Positions 22,556 to 33,769 of a stretch of 64,000 bases of DNA are shown in pieces. Source of the DNA: Eucalyptus grandis (lineage: Eukaryota > Streptophyta > Magnoliopsida > Myrtales > Myrtaceae). Numbering within the stretch: the stretch's first letter is position 1; each line of letters opens with the position of its first letter. Both the position numbers and the translations under genes were made by a program. Location of the stretch: positions 30,405,669-30,469,668 of the forward strand of contig NC_052614.1 of assembly GCF_016545825.1 (NCBI RefSeq), read 5' to 3'. The notes under the pieces were generated by a model, which had not been told where the DNA came from, ran no database searches, and was given only the letters and a program-made list of their open reading frames with translations.

Positions 22556-25500
22556 TTAGACTTTGACTTCCTCATACCTCAAAATGTTGAGTCTGGAATG
22601 GATAGATTCAAATTGATTTTTCTCCAAAGGCTTTGTGAATATATTCGCTAGTTGGTTCTTTGAGTCAACAAATTAAATTGAAACATCTCCATTTTGAACA
22701 TGGTCTCTAATAAAGTGATGTCGAATCTCTATATGCTTTGCTCTTGAGTGGAGAATTGGATTTTTGGTGAGGTTGATAGCGCTGGTGTTGTCGCAATTAA
22801 TCTCCGTGCATAAGTCTTCAATTTCAAAGTCTCTTAGCTGTTGTTTTATCTATAGAATTTGCGAACAGTAACTTCCGAGAGCTAAATACTCTGCTTCTGT
22901 TGTTGAAAGAGACACAGTGCTTTGTTTCCTTGAAAACCAAGACACTCTCTTGCTTCTAAGCAATTGGCAAGTTCTGAAGTGCTCTTTTATCAACTCGCAA
23001 CCAGCCAGATCGCGTCGAATATCCGGAAGATTAAAGTCTCCCTTTTAGGATACCAAAGACCGATGTTTGATGATGAAGCAACGTATTTAAGATAAAGTCA
23101 GGTCTAGAAGCAGTAAGATAAAAAAGTGAACCAATGATGCTCTTGTAGAGCTTTTGATCAACTTTCTTCCCTTCTTCATCTTTGTCTATCTTCAAAGAAC
23201 TTGACATTGTTATGTCAGTCTTTTTGCACTTTTCCAGTCCAAACCTTTTGACAACATCATTAGCATATTTTTTTTGATAAATAAAAGTTCCTTCCTTCAA
23301 TTGCTTTACTTGAAGACTAAGAAAGAATGTTAACTCTCCCATCATATTCATTTCAAACTCATCCTGCATAGACTTAGAAAATTTCTTGCACAGACTTTCA
23401 TTAGAGGATCTAAAAATAATATCATCCACATATATTTGTACAAGTAAGAAACTTTTGTTTTCCTTTTTGAAAAAATAAAGTTGTGTCTACTTTACCTTTG
23501 ACAAAACCATTATGTATTAAAAACTTACTTAGTTTGTCGTACCAAGCTCAGGGTACTTGCTTTAAGCCATACAAAGCCTTTTTCAGTCTGAAGACTGAAT
23601 CTGGCTTCTTTGGGTCTTCAAACCCTAGTGGTTGTTCCACATAAACTTCCTCATGGATAAATTCATTTAGGAAGGCGCTTTTGATGTCCATTTGGAATAA
23701 CTGAAATTCTTATAATGAGCAAACGCAAGCAATAGTCGAATAGCTTCTAACCTTGCTCTTGGGTGCGTAAGTCTCATCATAGTCTATTCCTTCTTCTTGC
23801 GAATATCCCTTGGCCACGAGTCTTGCTTTGTTTCGTACGACTCTTCCTTTCTCATTCATCTTGTTCCTGAACACCCATTTAGCTCCAATAACAGTTTTGC
23901 CTTTTGGTTTGGATGTCAATTCCAGACATCATTAATGTTGGCATGTCGAGCTCTTCTTGCATAGCTTCAATCCAGCTTTCATCAGATAAAGCTTCTTCTA
24001 TGCTCTTTGGTTCAATTTCAGAAACAAGAGCCACAACACTAGACTCTTCTCGCCTTTTGGATCTGGTGCAAATTCCTTCATTAATTTCGCCGATAATAAG
24101 ATCTTTGGGATGAGTTTGGACTTATGCTTCCGGTTACTTGTTGATTTGTGCGGTTGATGATCTTTCTCTTTATTTGGATCTTCACGAACAACCCGATCTT
24201 GGTCTTCGAGTCTAAGATGCTTCTTGAGTTGTAAGCTTTGGAGGGTCTGGAGCAGGTTCAGACTCTTCTTGATGAGTCTAACTTGATTCATCTTGCGTTG
24301 AGTCTTGAAATTTGACATTCATTGACTCCACCACAGACTGGCTCTTCTTGTTATAGACTCTGTAGGCTTTGCTTGATGTAGAATATCCAAGGAAGATACC
24401 TTCATCTAATCTTTCTTCAAACTTACCAACTCGATCTTTTGCATTTTTCAATATAAAACATTTGCAACCGAATACATGAAAGTATGAAACAATAGGCTTC
24501 TTATCTTTGAATAACTCATAAGGGGTTTTCTCTAGAATAGGTCTTAAGAAGACTCTATTGATGATATAGCATCTTTGTTGAAACGACTTCAGCCCAAAAT
24601 CGTGAAGAAATCTTACTTTCAATTAAAAGATTTCTAGCCATTTCTTGAAAATATCTGTTTTTCTTTCCACAACTCCATTTTGCTGAGAAGTATATGGAGA
24701 TGAGAACACATGCTTTAAGCCAAATTCATCACAAAATTTTGTAAAATCTTGATTTTCAAATTCACCTCCATGATCTGTTCTTATACATGAGATAACACGT
24801 CCTTTTTCATTTTGAACCTTTTTTGTAAATTTTTCAAAATGCGAAAAGGTTTCAGACTTACTTGCAAGGAAATATACCCAAGTAAAACGGGAGTAATCGT
24901 CCACAATTACTAGGCAATATTTCTTACCTCCAATGCTCTAGGTTCTAATTGGTCCGAAGATATCCATATGCAGCAACTGTAGTACATGATTAGTAGAGAC
25001 ATGCTTTATTGGCTTAAATGAATTTCTTACCTGCTTTCCCAGAATACATGGAGTGCATGAATCAGTCTTTTGGTATGGCAATTTGGGTAGACCTCGAACA
25101 AGCTGCTTTGATGAGATTTTGGCTAATTGCTTCATGTTGACATGACCAAGCTTTTTGTGCCATAAACTTGCTTCATCTTGAATTGAGATTAGACATTGTG
25201 ATTCATTTGGTTTCACATCCAGAAGATAAATATTTCCATGTCTTCGACTCATGGCGAGTAGAGTCTTTCGATTCGAGAACATGTTCCTTCTTGAATGAAG
25301 ATCTTGAAACCAGTATCACACAATTGACTAATGCTGAGAAGATTGTAATTGAGTCCTTCCACTAAGGAAACATTACTTATTGTGAGACTTCCAATTTTCA
25401 CAGTTCCAAATCCCACAATACTTCCTTTGTTGTTTCCTCCAAATGAAACTTTTCCATCATTTACTTGAGCAAGCTTTATAAAACAATTTGAATCTCTGTC

Positions 25501-25957
25501 ATGTGTCTTGAGCATCCACTTTGTCAAGATACCACTTTACCTTTTTCTTGACGGAGATCTACATTTAAAATAAAGTCTCAAGCTTTCTTTGGTACCCAAA
25601 CTTTCTTGGGTCCTTTGGTGTTAGTAAGATAAACAAGATTAGCCCATACTTTCATAACGGGTTTCCAAACCATAGAAAACTCTTTTTCAAAGTGATCCGG
25701 ACTATTGCACTTTGAACATCCGAGAGCATTTCTACCTACAGATTTTACAAAAACTTTCTTGAAATGATTTTTGTAAGCCTCTCTCGAGGGTCTTTTCTTA
25801 ATTCTTTCTTTTACTTTAGGAAAATCAATCAAGGGAATTGTTCTTCTTGTCATACCTAGACCGGACTTATTGAAGTAAGGTCTTTGAGCTGAAAGAATTT
25901 TTTCAAGTTTTTCAAACCCTATTGAAAATTTCTTTGAAGTATTTGATAAGTCAGTTT
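22556..25957 (-). pseudogene. Sirevirus pol: protease-integrase-RT-RNase H (degenerate)
   Basis: Pieces in copia order along -: a protease-side region and GAG-pre-integrase with LWHKKLGHVN and CTPCILGKQ (25282-24938), the integrase core with LLHMDIFGP, IRTDHGGEFEN and QQNGVVERK, giving the D-D-E set (about 24990-24640), an integrase tail with FGCKCFILKN (24622-24278), reverse transcriptase starting [10 protein letters not shown] (about 23870), the YVDD active site at 23432-23421, and RNase H ending with NIFTKPLEKN near 22620. The stop is about 22556. Several frameshifts split the ORF, so no functional polyprotein is possible without correction. Confidence 0.9.
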
Positions 25958-27271
25958 TTAAAGAACATTTTCTTTTAAAAGATTATCTTCGTTTTCTTTA
26001 AGAGTGGAAACAGTCAAGTCTAAACTTTTAACTCTTTCTTCTAAAAGGTTTTCCTTTTGTTTTAGAGCTGAGTTTTCTTTTTTAAGTTCGGAAATTCTTT
26101 TGAGAGAAGTCTTAAGACTAAAACACAGTTCATCAATGTATTTAGAAACTTTGACATGAATTTTAACATTACTTGCCTCAAATTCACTGTCTGAGTCTGA
26201 TTCAGAGTCTGAGTCTGATTGTGCCATCAGACATAAATTAGCATATTCATTATCACTTTTTTCACACTCTGTATCACTCCAAGTTTCGGCTTTGAGAGCT
26301 TTTCGAAATTTTTCAGCTTTTCCTCTCTTCTTCTTCAGAAGATGACAGTTGGGTCTGATGTGTCCCTTTTTCTTACATTCAAAGTAGACTACATCTTTGT
26401 TTGGTTCCTCATCATCAACGGACTTGGTCTGCTGTCTTTGAAAGCTTTGTTTCTTTGAGTTGAACCTTCTTCCTTTTCTATTCAGTTTTCTGAATCTTCT
26501 TATCATGAGAGCAAGCTCCTCATCGTCCATATCATCTTCAGAATCTGTATCATCATAATCATCATTTGATTTTAATGCAATGGATTTCTTACCTTTTGGA
26601 TCTTCATCTTCATTGATCCGTTCCACTTCATAGGACTGAAGAGTTCCAATTAGCTCGTCGACAGATAGTGGCATAATTCTTTGCCTCTCTTTTATAGAAG
26701 TCTTTATGTGATTCCAATCCTTGGAAAGTCCACGCAGTAGCTTGTTTACCTTCATGGGATCAGAAATTCTTTGTCCTTGATTCTCAAGACCATTAACAAT
26801 ATCTGTAAAACGGCTAAACATGTTAGTTATAAATTCTCCTGATTTCATTTTGAAGGCTTCATATTGACCGAGAAGAATGTTAATTCTGGTTTCCTTCACT
26901 CGATCTGTTCCTTCATAGGTGATATGCAATTTGTCCCAAACTTCTTTTGCTGTAACACAAGAAGATATTTTATTATATTCAGTTGGTGACAAAGCACAAT
27001 ATAAAGAGTAAATTGCTTTTGCATCGAGTGCTTGTCTCTTGTTTATCTCTTCCCGAGTCATTCATTTGGTCTCAACAGTTTCTTTCTCTCTTTCGAGACC
27101 GATGCAGCTGTAGGAGTAATTCCTTTTCTACAACGTCCCATTCCAAGGATCCTTTGATCGTAGGAAAGCTTTCATCTTATTTTTCCAGATGTTTTAATCC
27201 TTTCCATCAAAGTAGGGTGGTCTGGTATTGCTTTGCCCTTCCATCAGCCCTGGTGCTAACATACTAGCCAT
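25958..27271 (-). pseudogene. Sirevirus gag (degenerate)
   Basis: Gag starts at ATG 27271 (MASMLAPGLMEGQ, then RPPYFDGKD-stop-NIWKNKMKAFL). A TAA and a frameshift precede the long open part, 27061-25958 (367 codons), which carries the UBN2/retrotrans_gag fold (TYEGTDRVKETRINILLGQYE) and a zinc knuckle near residues 226-239. In that knuckle the first Cys is Tyr (YFECKKKGHIRPNC), so the CCHC motif is damaged. The C-terminal part is coiled-coil-like. Confidence 0.88.
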
Positions 27272-27320
27272 GGATCTTTTACTCTGAAGCAAAACACTTC
27301 AAATAAAGTGAGTACACGAG

Positions 27321-27331
27321 CTCGGATACCA
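27321..27331 (-). promoter_or_regulatory. Primer-binding site
   Basis: TGGTATCCGAG on -, two bases after the 5' LTR end. It resembles the initiator-Met tRNA complement TGGTATCAGAGC with one mismatch, the usual copia primer. Confidence 0.8.
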
Positions 27332-27333
27332 AT

Positions 27334-28260
27334 TGAGATAGCTAATATAAATACCTAGAGGGGGGTGAATAGGTGCACAAACACTTATCAAGATACGAAA
27401 GCGATTCTTGACAAACAATAGAAAGGAAATTCTCTCTTGATTAACAAAATGAAATACGATCAAGGTAAAGAGAGTGAGGAAGAGAAAATTGAACACATGA
27501 TTTATAGTGGTTCGGCTTATTCCAAGCCTATGTCCACTCTTCCGCACTGACAGCCCACCAGTTGGATTTCACTATGATCAAAAGAGAAGTTACAACACAG
27601 CTTTGCTTTGATTCCACAGTGTAGATGTTCTACCACACCTCCTCAAGGTTTCTCACAAATATAGACTCTCTTTTGTATACAAGTGTTCGCTCAAAAGAAT
27701 TGTCTAAACAAAAAGGAGCTTCATACTTTGGAATTCTTCTATCGCGCACACCTCGAACAACTAAGAATGTCTTCCTTATATACTCCTTTATGCCATCATA
27801 CCCGTTGGCACTTACCAAAGGAATTCCTCCAATCTACCCGTTGGACAGAATCAATTAGGAAGTTTGTTCGAGCTATTAAAGGAACGTGTCAATAGCCCAT
27901 CAATCTTGTTCGCCCATACAATCAGGATCTCGGTTTCCATAAAAAAGAACCTTCCAAGAATATTTAGGCAATCATCGAATCTTCAATCATCGAATCAATC
28001 TCGATCAATCAAAGGATTCTGTTACGTCTTTTCCAGCCACAAGATCTTCTCCCGATGATAAGGTTAAATCCTTAACGAAACATCCAGTTCGGATAACCTT
28101 TCTTCAACGAATTAGAGATCAATGAGGATAGACTTTGAGTCTTGAGTCTAGCTGTTCGGAAGTCTTCGAGACTTTAAATAGTAGAGTCTCGCAAACCTTC
28201 GGACTAGGCGATGGAAACGTTTTGTCAGCTTCAAAACACTTCAAGAGGATTTCTCCAACA
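27334..28260 (-). repeat. 5' LTR of the Sirevirus
   Basis: 927 bp, collinear with 18750-19674. It begins TGTTGG at 28260 and ends TATCTCA at 27334 on -. The ORFs inside it are mirrored in the other LTR and are noncoding. Confidence 0.93.
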
Positions 28261-28371
28261 ACATCATGGCCTTGTAATGTTTGTATTGTTCCTGAAGGAT
28301 TATATCAAGTAGTTATCAGAGATTGTTTTATCTCTTTGTAGTTATGTTATGGCCGATGATTAGACTTCATA

Positions 28372-30228
28372 ATGGGGTTGATGAGACAAACGCTTTGCTG
28401 GTGTTTTCAGATCTGATAAACAAAGTGTGCGACAAGTTGAACCGGTTTGGGAAGAGGGTCGATGATGCTACCGAATGAGCACGGGCGCTTGTCGACAATG
28501 TCCGGCATCACCGTGAGTTTTCTCTACATTTTTTCTAGCTAAACATGTCTACATAATCAAATGGAAACGTTTTGGATTTATTTTTTCTAGCTAATTATGA
28601 TCCTATAATCCGATAGAAACATTTTGTATTTATTCGTGGAGACGTATCGATTGACGATTGCTTGCTTGCATATATTTCTTCTCTTTTTCTGCAATACATG
28701 TGAAGGCTATTGATGTAAATATTCAATCCAAAGAGCTTGGCAATCACCACCTAGGAACAAATATATGTGGACGCTATTGATAAGTCGTAGGCTTATTTTG
28801 CAATCACCCCCTCAGAACAGAAATACATGCGTCATAATCCGTGTATTCCACCCGCCAATTAATAGTTGAGTGGATCAAGTCCTGTGATTATTTATCTAGA
28901 GAAGCTCCAACTTTGATGTGCGGTGCTATCTTCAGTGCTTATTCTTTTGGCAATCTATGTCAATTCCTATCTATAACAATTTGCCAAATGCATTACATGG
29001 CACTTCCGTGGAGAACATGGCTTGTTTTCCATCATTTTCTATGGCTATCAGGACCCTCGGGCTCTTTGTGTGGCTGAACGTTGGCCCAACTTTTTTTCCC
29101 GGAAAGAAGGAAAAATTAGCTTTGTCTGTAAGAGCAAGCACTTTGCGGCAGTTGCATAAGCTTGGCTTTGGCTTGTTGTCAGTTTCTCTTGTCTATTTGT
29201 GAGAGACGAAGCCCATGATTTCTTTCATTCTCTTCTCCTCACGGTTTCTATTCGATTGAAATGTGATGTTAAGGACTCTATTCTTGCTGGACCTCAACTA
29301 ATCGGTTATTGTTCTATGTTCTTTTTTCGAAACAGTTAAAACTAGCCATAGCATCACAGATGCAACAATAGCTTGACTTGCCCAGGGGACGAAAATGCTC
29401 AAAGAGGGGGGACGGGATAAGGTATTTGAACGTACTTTTGAAATTCTGCCGGAGAGAAGCTTCCGAAAGCATATGCTTGCTATCTATCCACTTCCTCCGG
29501 CCTTGTCATTGGGACACTATATTTGTCAACTAAGAGGGCGGGTCTTCCATGGGGATGAGCCTCTTTGCCATTACGCTCCCTCGGGGCAGCAAGAGTGGGT
29601 GTATTACAAGGTAACCTTTTCCAATCTTCCTGTAATTGCATTTACTATAGGATACCAGTACAAATTGTTATGCACTGAGCTTTCGTTAGAATCATGATAA
29701 GTTTTTTATGCATTACAAATTCATAACCTGAGTTTTATCGTCGTATGTCTATTGTGACTAGCCTGCTGATTTTATAGTCGAAATTCGGGAGAACCTTCAC
29801 CGGAAAGAGCCTGCATTTACTCATCGTCCGTACTAGTACACTGAGCCTTGGATCATTCTTCTCGTCATCTTATTTTTATCTAAGCATGAAGCATCTTAAT
29901 GTAGTGAAACATACCTTCGAAATAGTTTGTCAACTTCTGCTAAGCTTCACTCTCCGACCATCAGTTTTTAATGTGCTTTCATCCGATGGCTATCTAGGTG
30001 CCACCGCCGCTCGATCGGTTGAGCTTTGTTAGTCGTTCTTCAAAAGGGTTGGATAATTCTGAAAAGTACATCCAGGTCGTTACAAGGGATGGTTATGAAT
30101 TCTGGTTCATGGGTTTTGTATCATATGATAAGGCTCTCAAGAACATAAATGAGGCTTTACAGCACAATCGTGAGAATAACACGGCTGGAAGGATACGAGG
30201 ACGATTAGTGGCCAAAGGGGGGAAGTGA
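28372..30228 (+). pseudogene. GEM-like GRAM-domain gene, copy 3 (exons 1-3; two stops)
   Basis: The most complete GRAM copy. Exon 1 ends at 28512 (CATCACC before GTGAG) and reads DLINKVCDKLNRFGKRVDDATE-stop-ARALVDNVRHH, the usual region ahead of the GRAM domain; TGA lies at 28476-28478. Exon 2 is 29336-29610; the spliced junction gives HHLKTSHSIT, matching the family's 'HLKTGPS' pattern and confirming the intron. A second TGA interrupts IARLAQ (IA-stop-LAQ). A lost G near 29450 (CCGGAGAG) shifts the frame, and an insertion near 29537 (AGAGGGCGGG) restores it. Exon 3 is 29998-30228 and intact (EKYIQVVTRDGYEFWFMGF). The region upstream of about 28360 is cut by the Sirevirus, so the promoter and the true N-terminus are unclear; an in-frame ATG is at about 28358. 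Pseudogene. Confidence 0.82.
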
Positions 30229-30453
30229 TATTCAATTGTACTTGAATAATTTTGGTGTGTTGGTGTGGGTGTGTGACTGCTACGTATAATGCTTAGATAT
30301 GATCTAATCGATGAAAGGGAAGCATTTCATTTCAGTAAACTTCAGTTGAATATAATTGGTCCGATTTGTTACCATATTAAAATTCCTCAGAAAGTAGGCA
30401 TTAACATTCCATCATTCCAAATTTTTATATTGTTTATAATTTTATTTAGTCAC

Positions 30454-33196
30454 TGTCGCGACCTAAATTTTCAGGGCAATCCTAAAGTTTAGGTTAATGG
30501 ATTACTAAGTCTGAAGACTTGGCGCGGACCGTCCCAAGTCCTACCAATCGCAACTTGAAATTAATCTATTTAAACATGTAATTTCAATTTGGAGCTGCCA
30601 CTAATCACTTAGGACTGGTTAAAAACCCAAGTAAAGTATGGGAAAATACTTTACTATTGCGAAGCAGAGATTCAATAGGTTCGAGAACATGGTTACGCTA
30701 GATTAGTCTAACGCCCTTTCGGTACATTTTATTTTAATTTCAAAAATATTTAGCAGACAATGTTAATTAATTTTAACCTAAACTACTAACATGCAAATGG
30801 TGGTCATGCGGGTGCACAATCAATAAAATAACATTCAATGAAAAATGCTAATAAAAACGCATGCCCTAAACATAATTTCTAAATGACAAGACACCTAATA
30901 TTTCTTTTTTCTTTTTTTAAAAAAATGTCAATTATATGCAATCTTAATCTAAATTTAATATGCATGGATTTATTTTAATGACATGCGAAATGCAATTCAT
31001 ATGATATGACTTAAACTTATCACCATATGTATGCAATCTAATTTATATAATCCTAAATATGCATGTGCTACGTGATATGGGATGAATGACATGGTAAATC
31101 TATATACATGTTCTTTTTATGATTTTTTTAATGATTTTTATACATATATGCAACCTACACTAGACAATGATGACATAAAATGAGATTAATTATGAACTAA
31201 TTTATTAGCAAACTAAACCACTTTTGTGTTTTTTTTTTAAATAACAATAATTCTTATTAAAGAAAGCGACATAATGATGCAATGTTAATCTTAGGCCTTT
31301 TATTAGAAAAAAATTGCACGACTAGAATATTAAAACATTAACCTATGACCCACTAACTAAAGCGCAACATGTGGTGTACACATTATGAAATCTATATAAC
31401 CTAAATAACATTTTTTGTTCTTTTTTTTTTTGTTTTATTAAAGGAAAATTAACCTAATCCTATATGAATCTAAAAAATCGAAACGCAAAGCTTTAAATAT
31501 GAAATGCATATGGACCTAAGTACTTAAATTCTAGATATGACATATGATATGATATGTGATGTGCAAATAACAATGATGCATCAAAATACATGTACTATTG
31601 AAAATTTATCTATGTAAATCAATGACATTTCAATGATGCAAAGCAAATCATGAATTTGCCATGAAAAGTTGAAATAATAAAAAATCTAACCCGCCATCTC
31701 ACGGTTCAATATTTTTTATTATTATGGCTTAATATGACAAATTTCTTGATGGGGGTAATGATAAAAATAAATCAGAAAAAATCAAGTCGAATTCATAGAT
31801 TATGAAAACGAATATTTGATCTAAAATGAGTCTATAGGAATTAGCTAGTCAAGGGTACAACTTCTTGTCACTAATAACAGCACCTGCACAAAAAGAAATT
31901 AGAGAACACCCCCAACGAAAAATCACGTCTTGATGTGGGGGTGTAATTTAGCCGAGTATGAATGATGGGAGAGAACCGGTATCGGAACAGCCACGTCAAA
32001 CTCACAGCAACACTTGTTTCTCCAGTAACAAAAGTGATAAAAACCAGTCAACAAAAAAAAAAAAAAAAAAAACCGCCGAGTTGACATAACGTTGGACGGT
32101 AACTCAAAGGCAACAGGAATCAGCAAGTGATCTCCGGAAAACAGCGGTGGCGAGCGGCGGAGGTGCAGGCACAGCGGAGGGCAGGTGTCACAGTAGTCGG
32201 AGCTCTGGTAAGAGGTAACAAGCCTAAACCAGCAACGGCGAAGCAGTAACCGTCGCTGGTGCAGGAGCAGCAGAGGGCAAGCGGCTCGGTGAGCGGCTGC
32301 TACGGGCGTTGCAGGTGAAGTGAGGCCCGGCAGAGGAAAACTCGGCTGTAGGAGGCGTCGGTGCGAGCTTGCTGGTGCAGAGGTGCGGTGGAGGGGCAGA
32401 GGCGTTGGGGCGGTCGTCGGGCTTCAAACGGCGTTGATGGTGCAGAACATATGGGCTCGCGGGGAGCGCGAGCGAGCGACGGCAGCGGAAGGTCACGGGT
32501 CGTCGGGCGGAGCGATGGTAGGCGACAGCTCGGTTATTGGCATTGGGGCGTTGGCACGGCAGTGATGCGGTGGTGCACAGGCGCTTGCAAACAAGGCCGG
32601 CGATGGGGCTGCTCCACGGACGAAGATGAACAGGGGCCGCTTTTCTTTCCTTTTTTTATTTTTTTCTGCTGAAGCCCTCACATCTTCTCTCGCACGTCAC
32701 TTCTTCTCTGTCTTCTTCTGCAAATGCTGCTCCACTGCTTTTCTTTTTTGACTTTTTCTCCTCTTCTTTTTTAAACTTTCGATGGCCCCTCAAAGAACTC
32801 TCCTACCCTTCTGACTTTTCTTCGACGAAGACAGAGAGGCCCCCACACTTTTTGTTTCTCTTTTTCTTTTCTATTTTTTTCTTTGGACGAAAGATGATGA
32901 GAAGCCCCCTAAACGACAGAATTTTTGCTCTAAATTTTTTCGAATTTCTCTCCCCCTAAACCGAAGCCTCGGCTTCTCTATTTATAGAGGAATAAACTCC
33001 CGTTCATTTTTGCAGGTGAAGATTTCCCAATATACTTGCACATATTTACTCAACCACTTAACTAGAAAATGGCTCCAAAATCAAACAACTAATTTTTTTT
33101 TTTAATTTTGAAATGAGAATATATTTTCAACAAGAAAGATTTTCAAAAACCGAATTTTATTTAATTTATTATTTTCTAAAATATTATGTGTCAACA
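30454..33196 (+). mobile_element. Solo LTR, 2743 bp, with 5-bp target duplication
   Basis: The sequence between TTTAGTCAC and GTCACTATATG is absent from the same place in units 1 and 2. It starts TGTCGCGACC and ends TGTGTCAACA (TG...CA) with GTCAC on both sides (30449-30453, 33197-33201). I find no second internal copy of its start, no primer-binding site and no gag/pol, so it is a single long LTR left by recombination. A TATA-like CTATTTATAGAGG (about 32976) on + suggests orientation. Length and the TGTCGCGACC start resemble large Ty3/gypsy (Tat/Ogre-type) LTRs; that lineage call is from memory. The ORFs at 32224-32681 are compositional. Confidence 0.85.
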
Positions 33197-33769
33197 GTCA
33201 CTATATGATTAATTAATAATTGTGAAATCTTCCGCCGTTGTGGGGATCAATTATGTTCCTGAGTAAGGAATGAAAGAAATGATTTTTGAAACTTTTTCTT
33301 GTTAAGAAATTAATTAATTCCTTATGATTTTTAAATATAATTAATGTGGTTACTTAACCAATGTGTTTACAAGAGTCAATTGATCATGTCCGTTTATATT
33401 AAAGATGAGATTACACAAAATTTTGACATGTGAAACAACCATTGAAGCCTATTTTACTAGGCTCTTGCACTATATATAGATATTAGATATTAGTTTAAGA
33501 AGTCTATTCTTTATTATTAATTCGAAAACTTTGCGGAACGTCCTCGAAGTGACGAGAAACACTTCCAATGCCTGTACATAATAGGATAAGAGAAGCTTAT
33601 GCGTGCATATAATGGCGCCTGGGTTTATATTGTCTGTGATTATACAATAAACAGTATCAATGGTAGTCCTTATATAAGAAGAAAATGAGGGGGGAGATAT
33701 TGTCAGCTATTCCAAGTTCGACTACTCAAGGATTAAAGTTTAGTCATGGTCGCAAGGCGTGCGCCTCTC

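Larger units (their letters stand above)
18750..28260 (-). mobile_element. Complete Ty1/copia Sirevirus-type LTR retrotransposon
   Basis: A 9511-bp element read on -. It has two LTRs (TG...CA), a primer-binding site next to the 5' LTR, gag, pol in the copia order (integrase before reverse transcriptase), an env-like third ORF, and a polypurine tract next to the 3' LTR. ACATC is duplicated perfectly on each side (18745-18749 and 28261-28265). The extra ORF after RNase H and the repeated polypurine tracts place it among Sireviruses (SIRE/Maximus). The coding regions carry stops and frameshifts, so it is not autonomous now. Comparing the first 330 nt of the LTRs by eye gives about 16 differences (near 5%), which suggests insertion on the order of one to a few million years ago under usual plant rates. 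It landed about 100 bp upstream of GRAM copy 3 exon 1. Confidence 0.95.

Noticed and set aside
32224..32681. ORFs inside the solo LTR
   Set aside because: Several mutually overlapping frames in a GC-rich part of a noncoding LTR, with no known domain.
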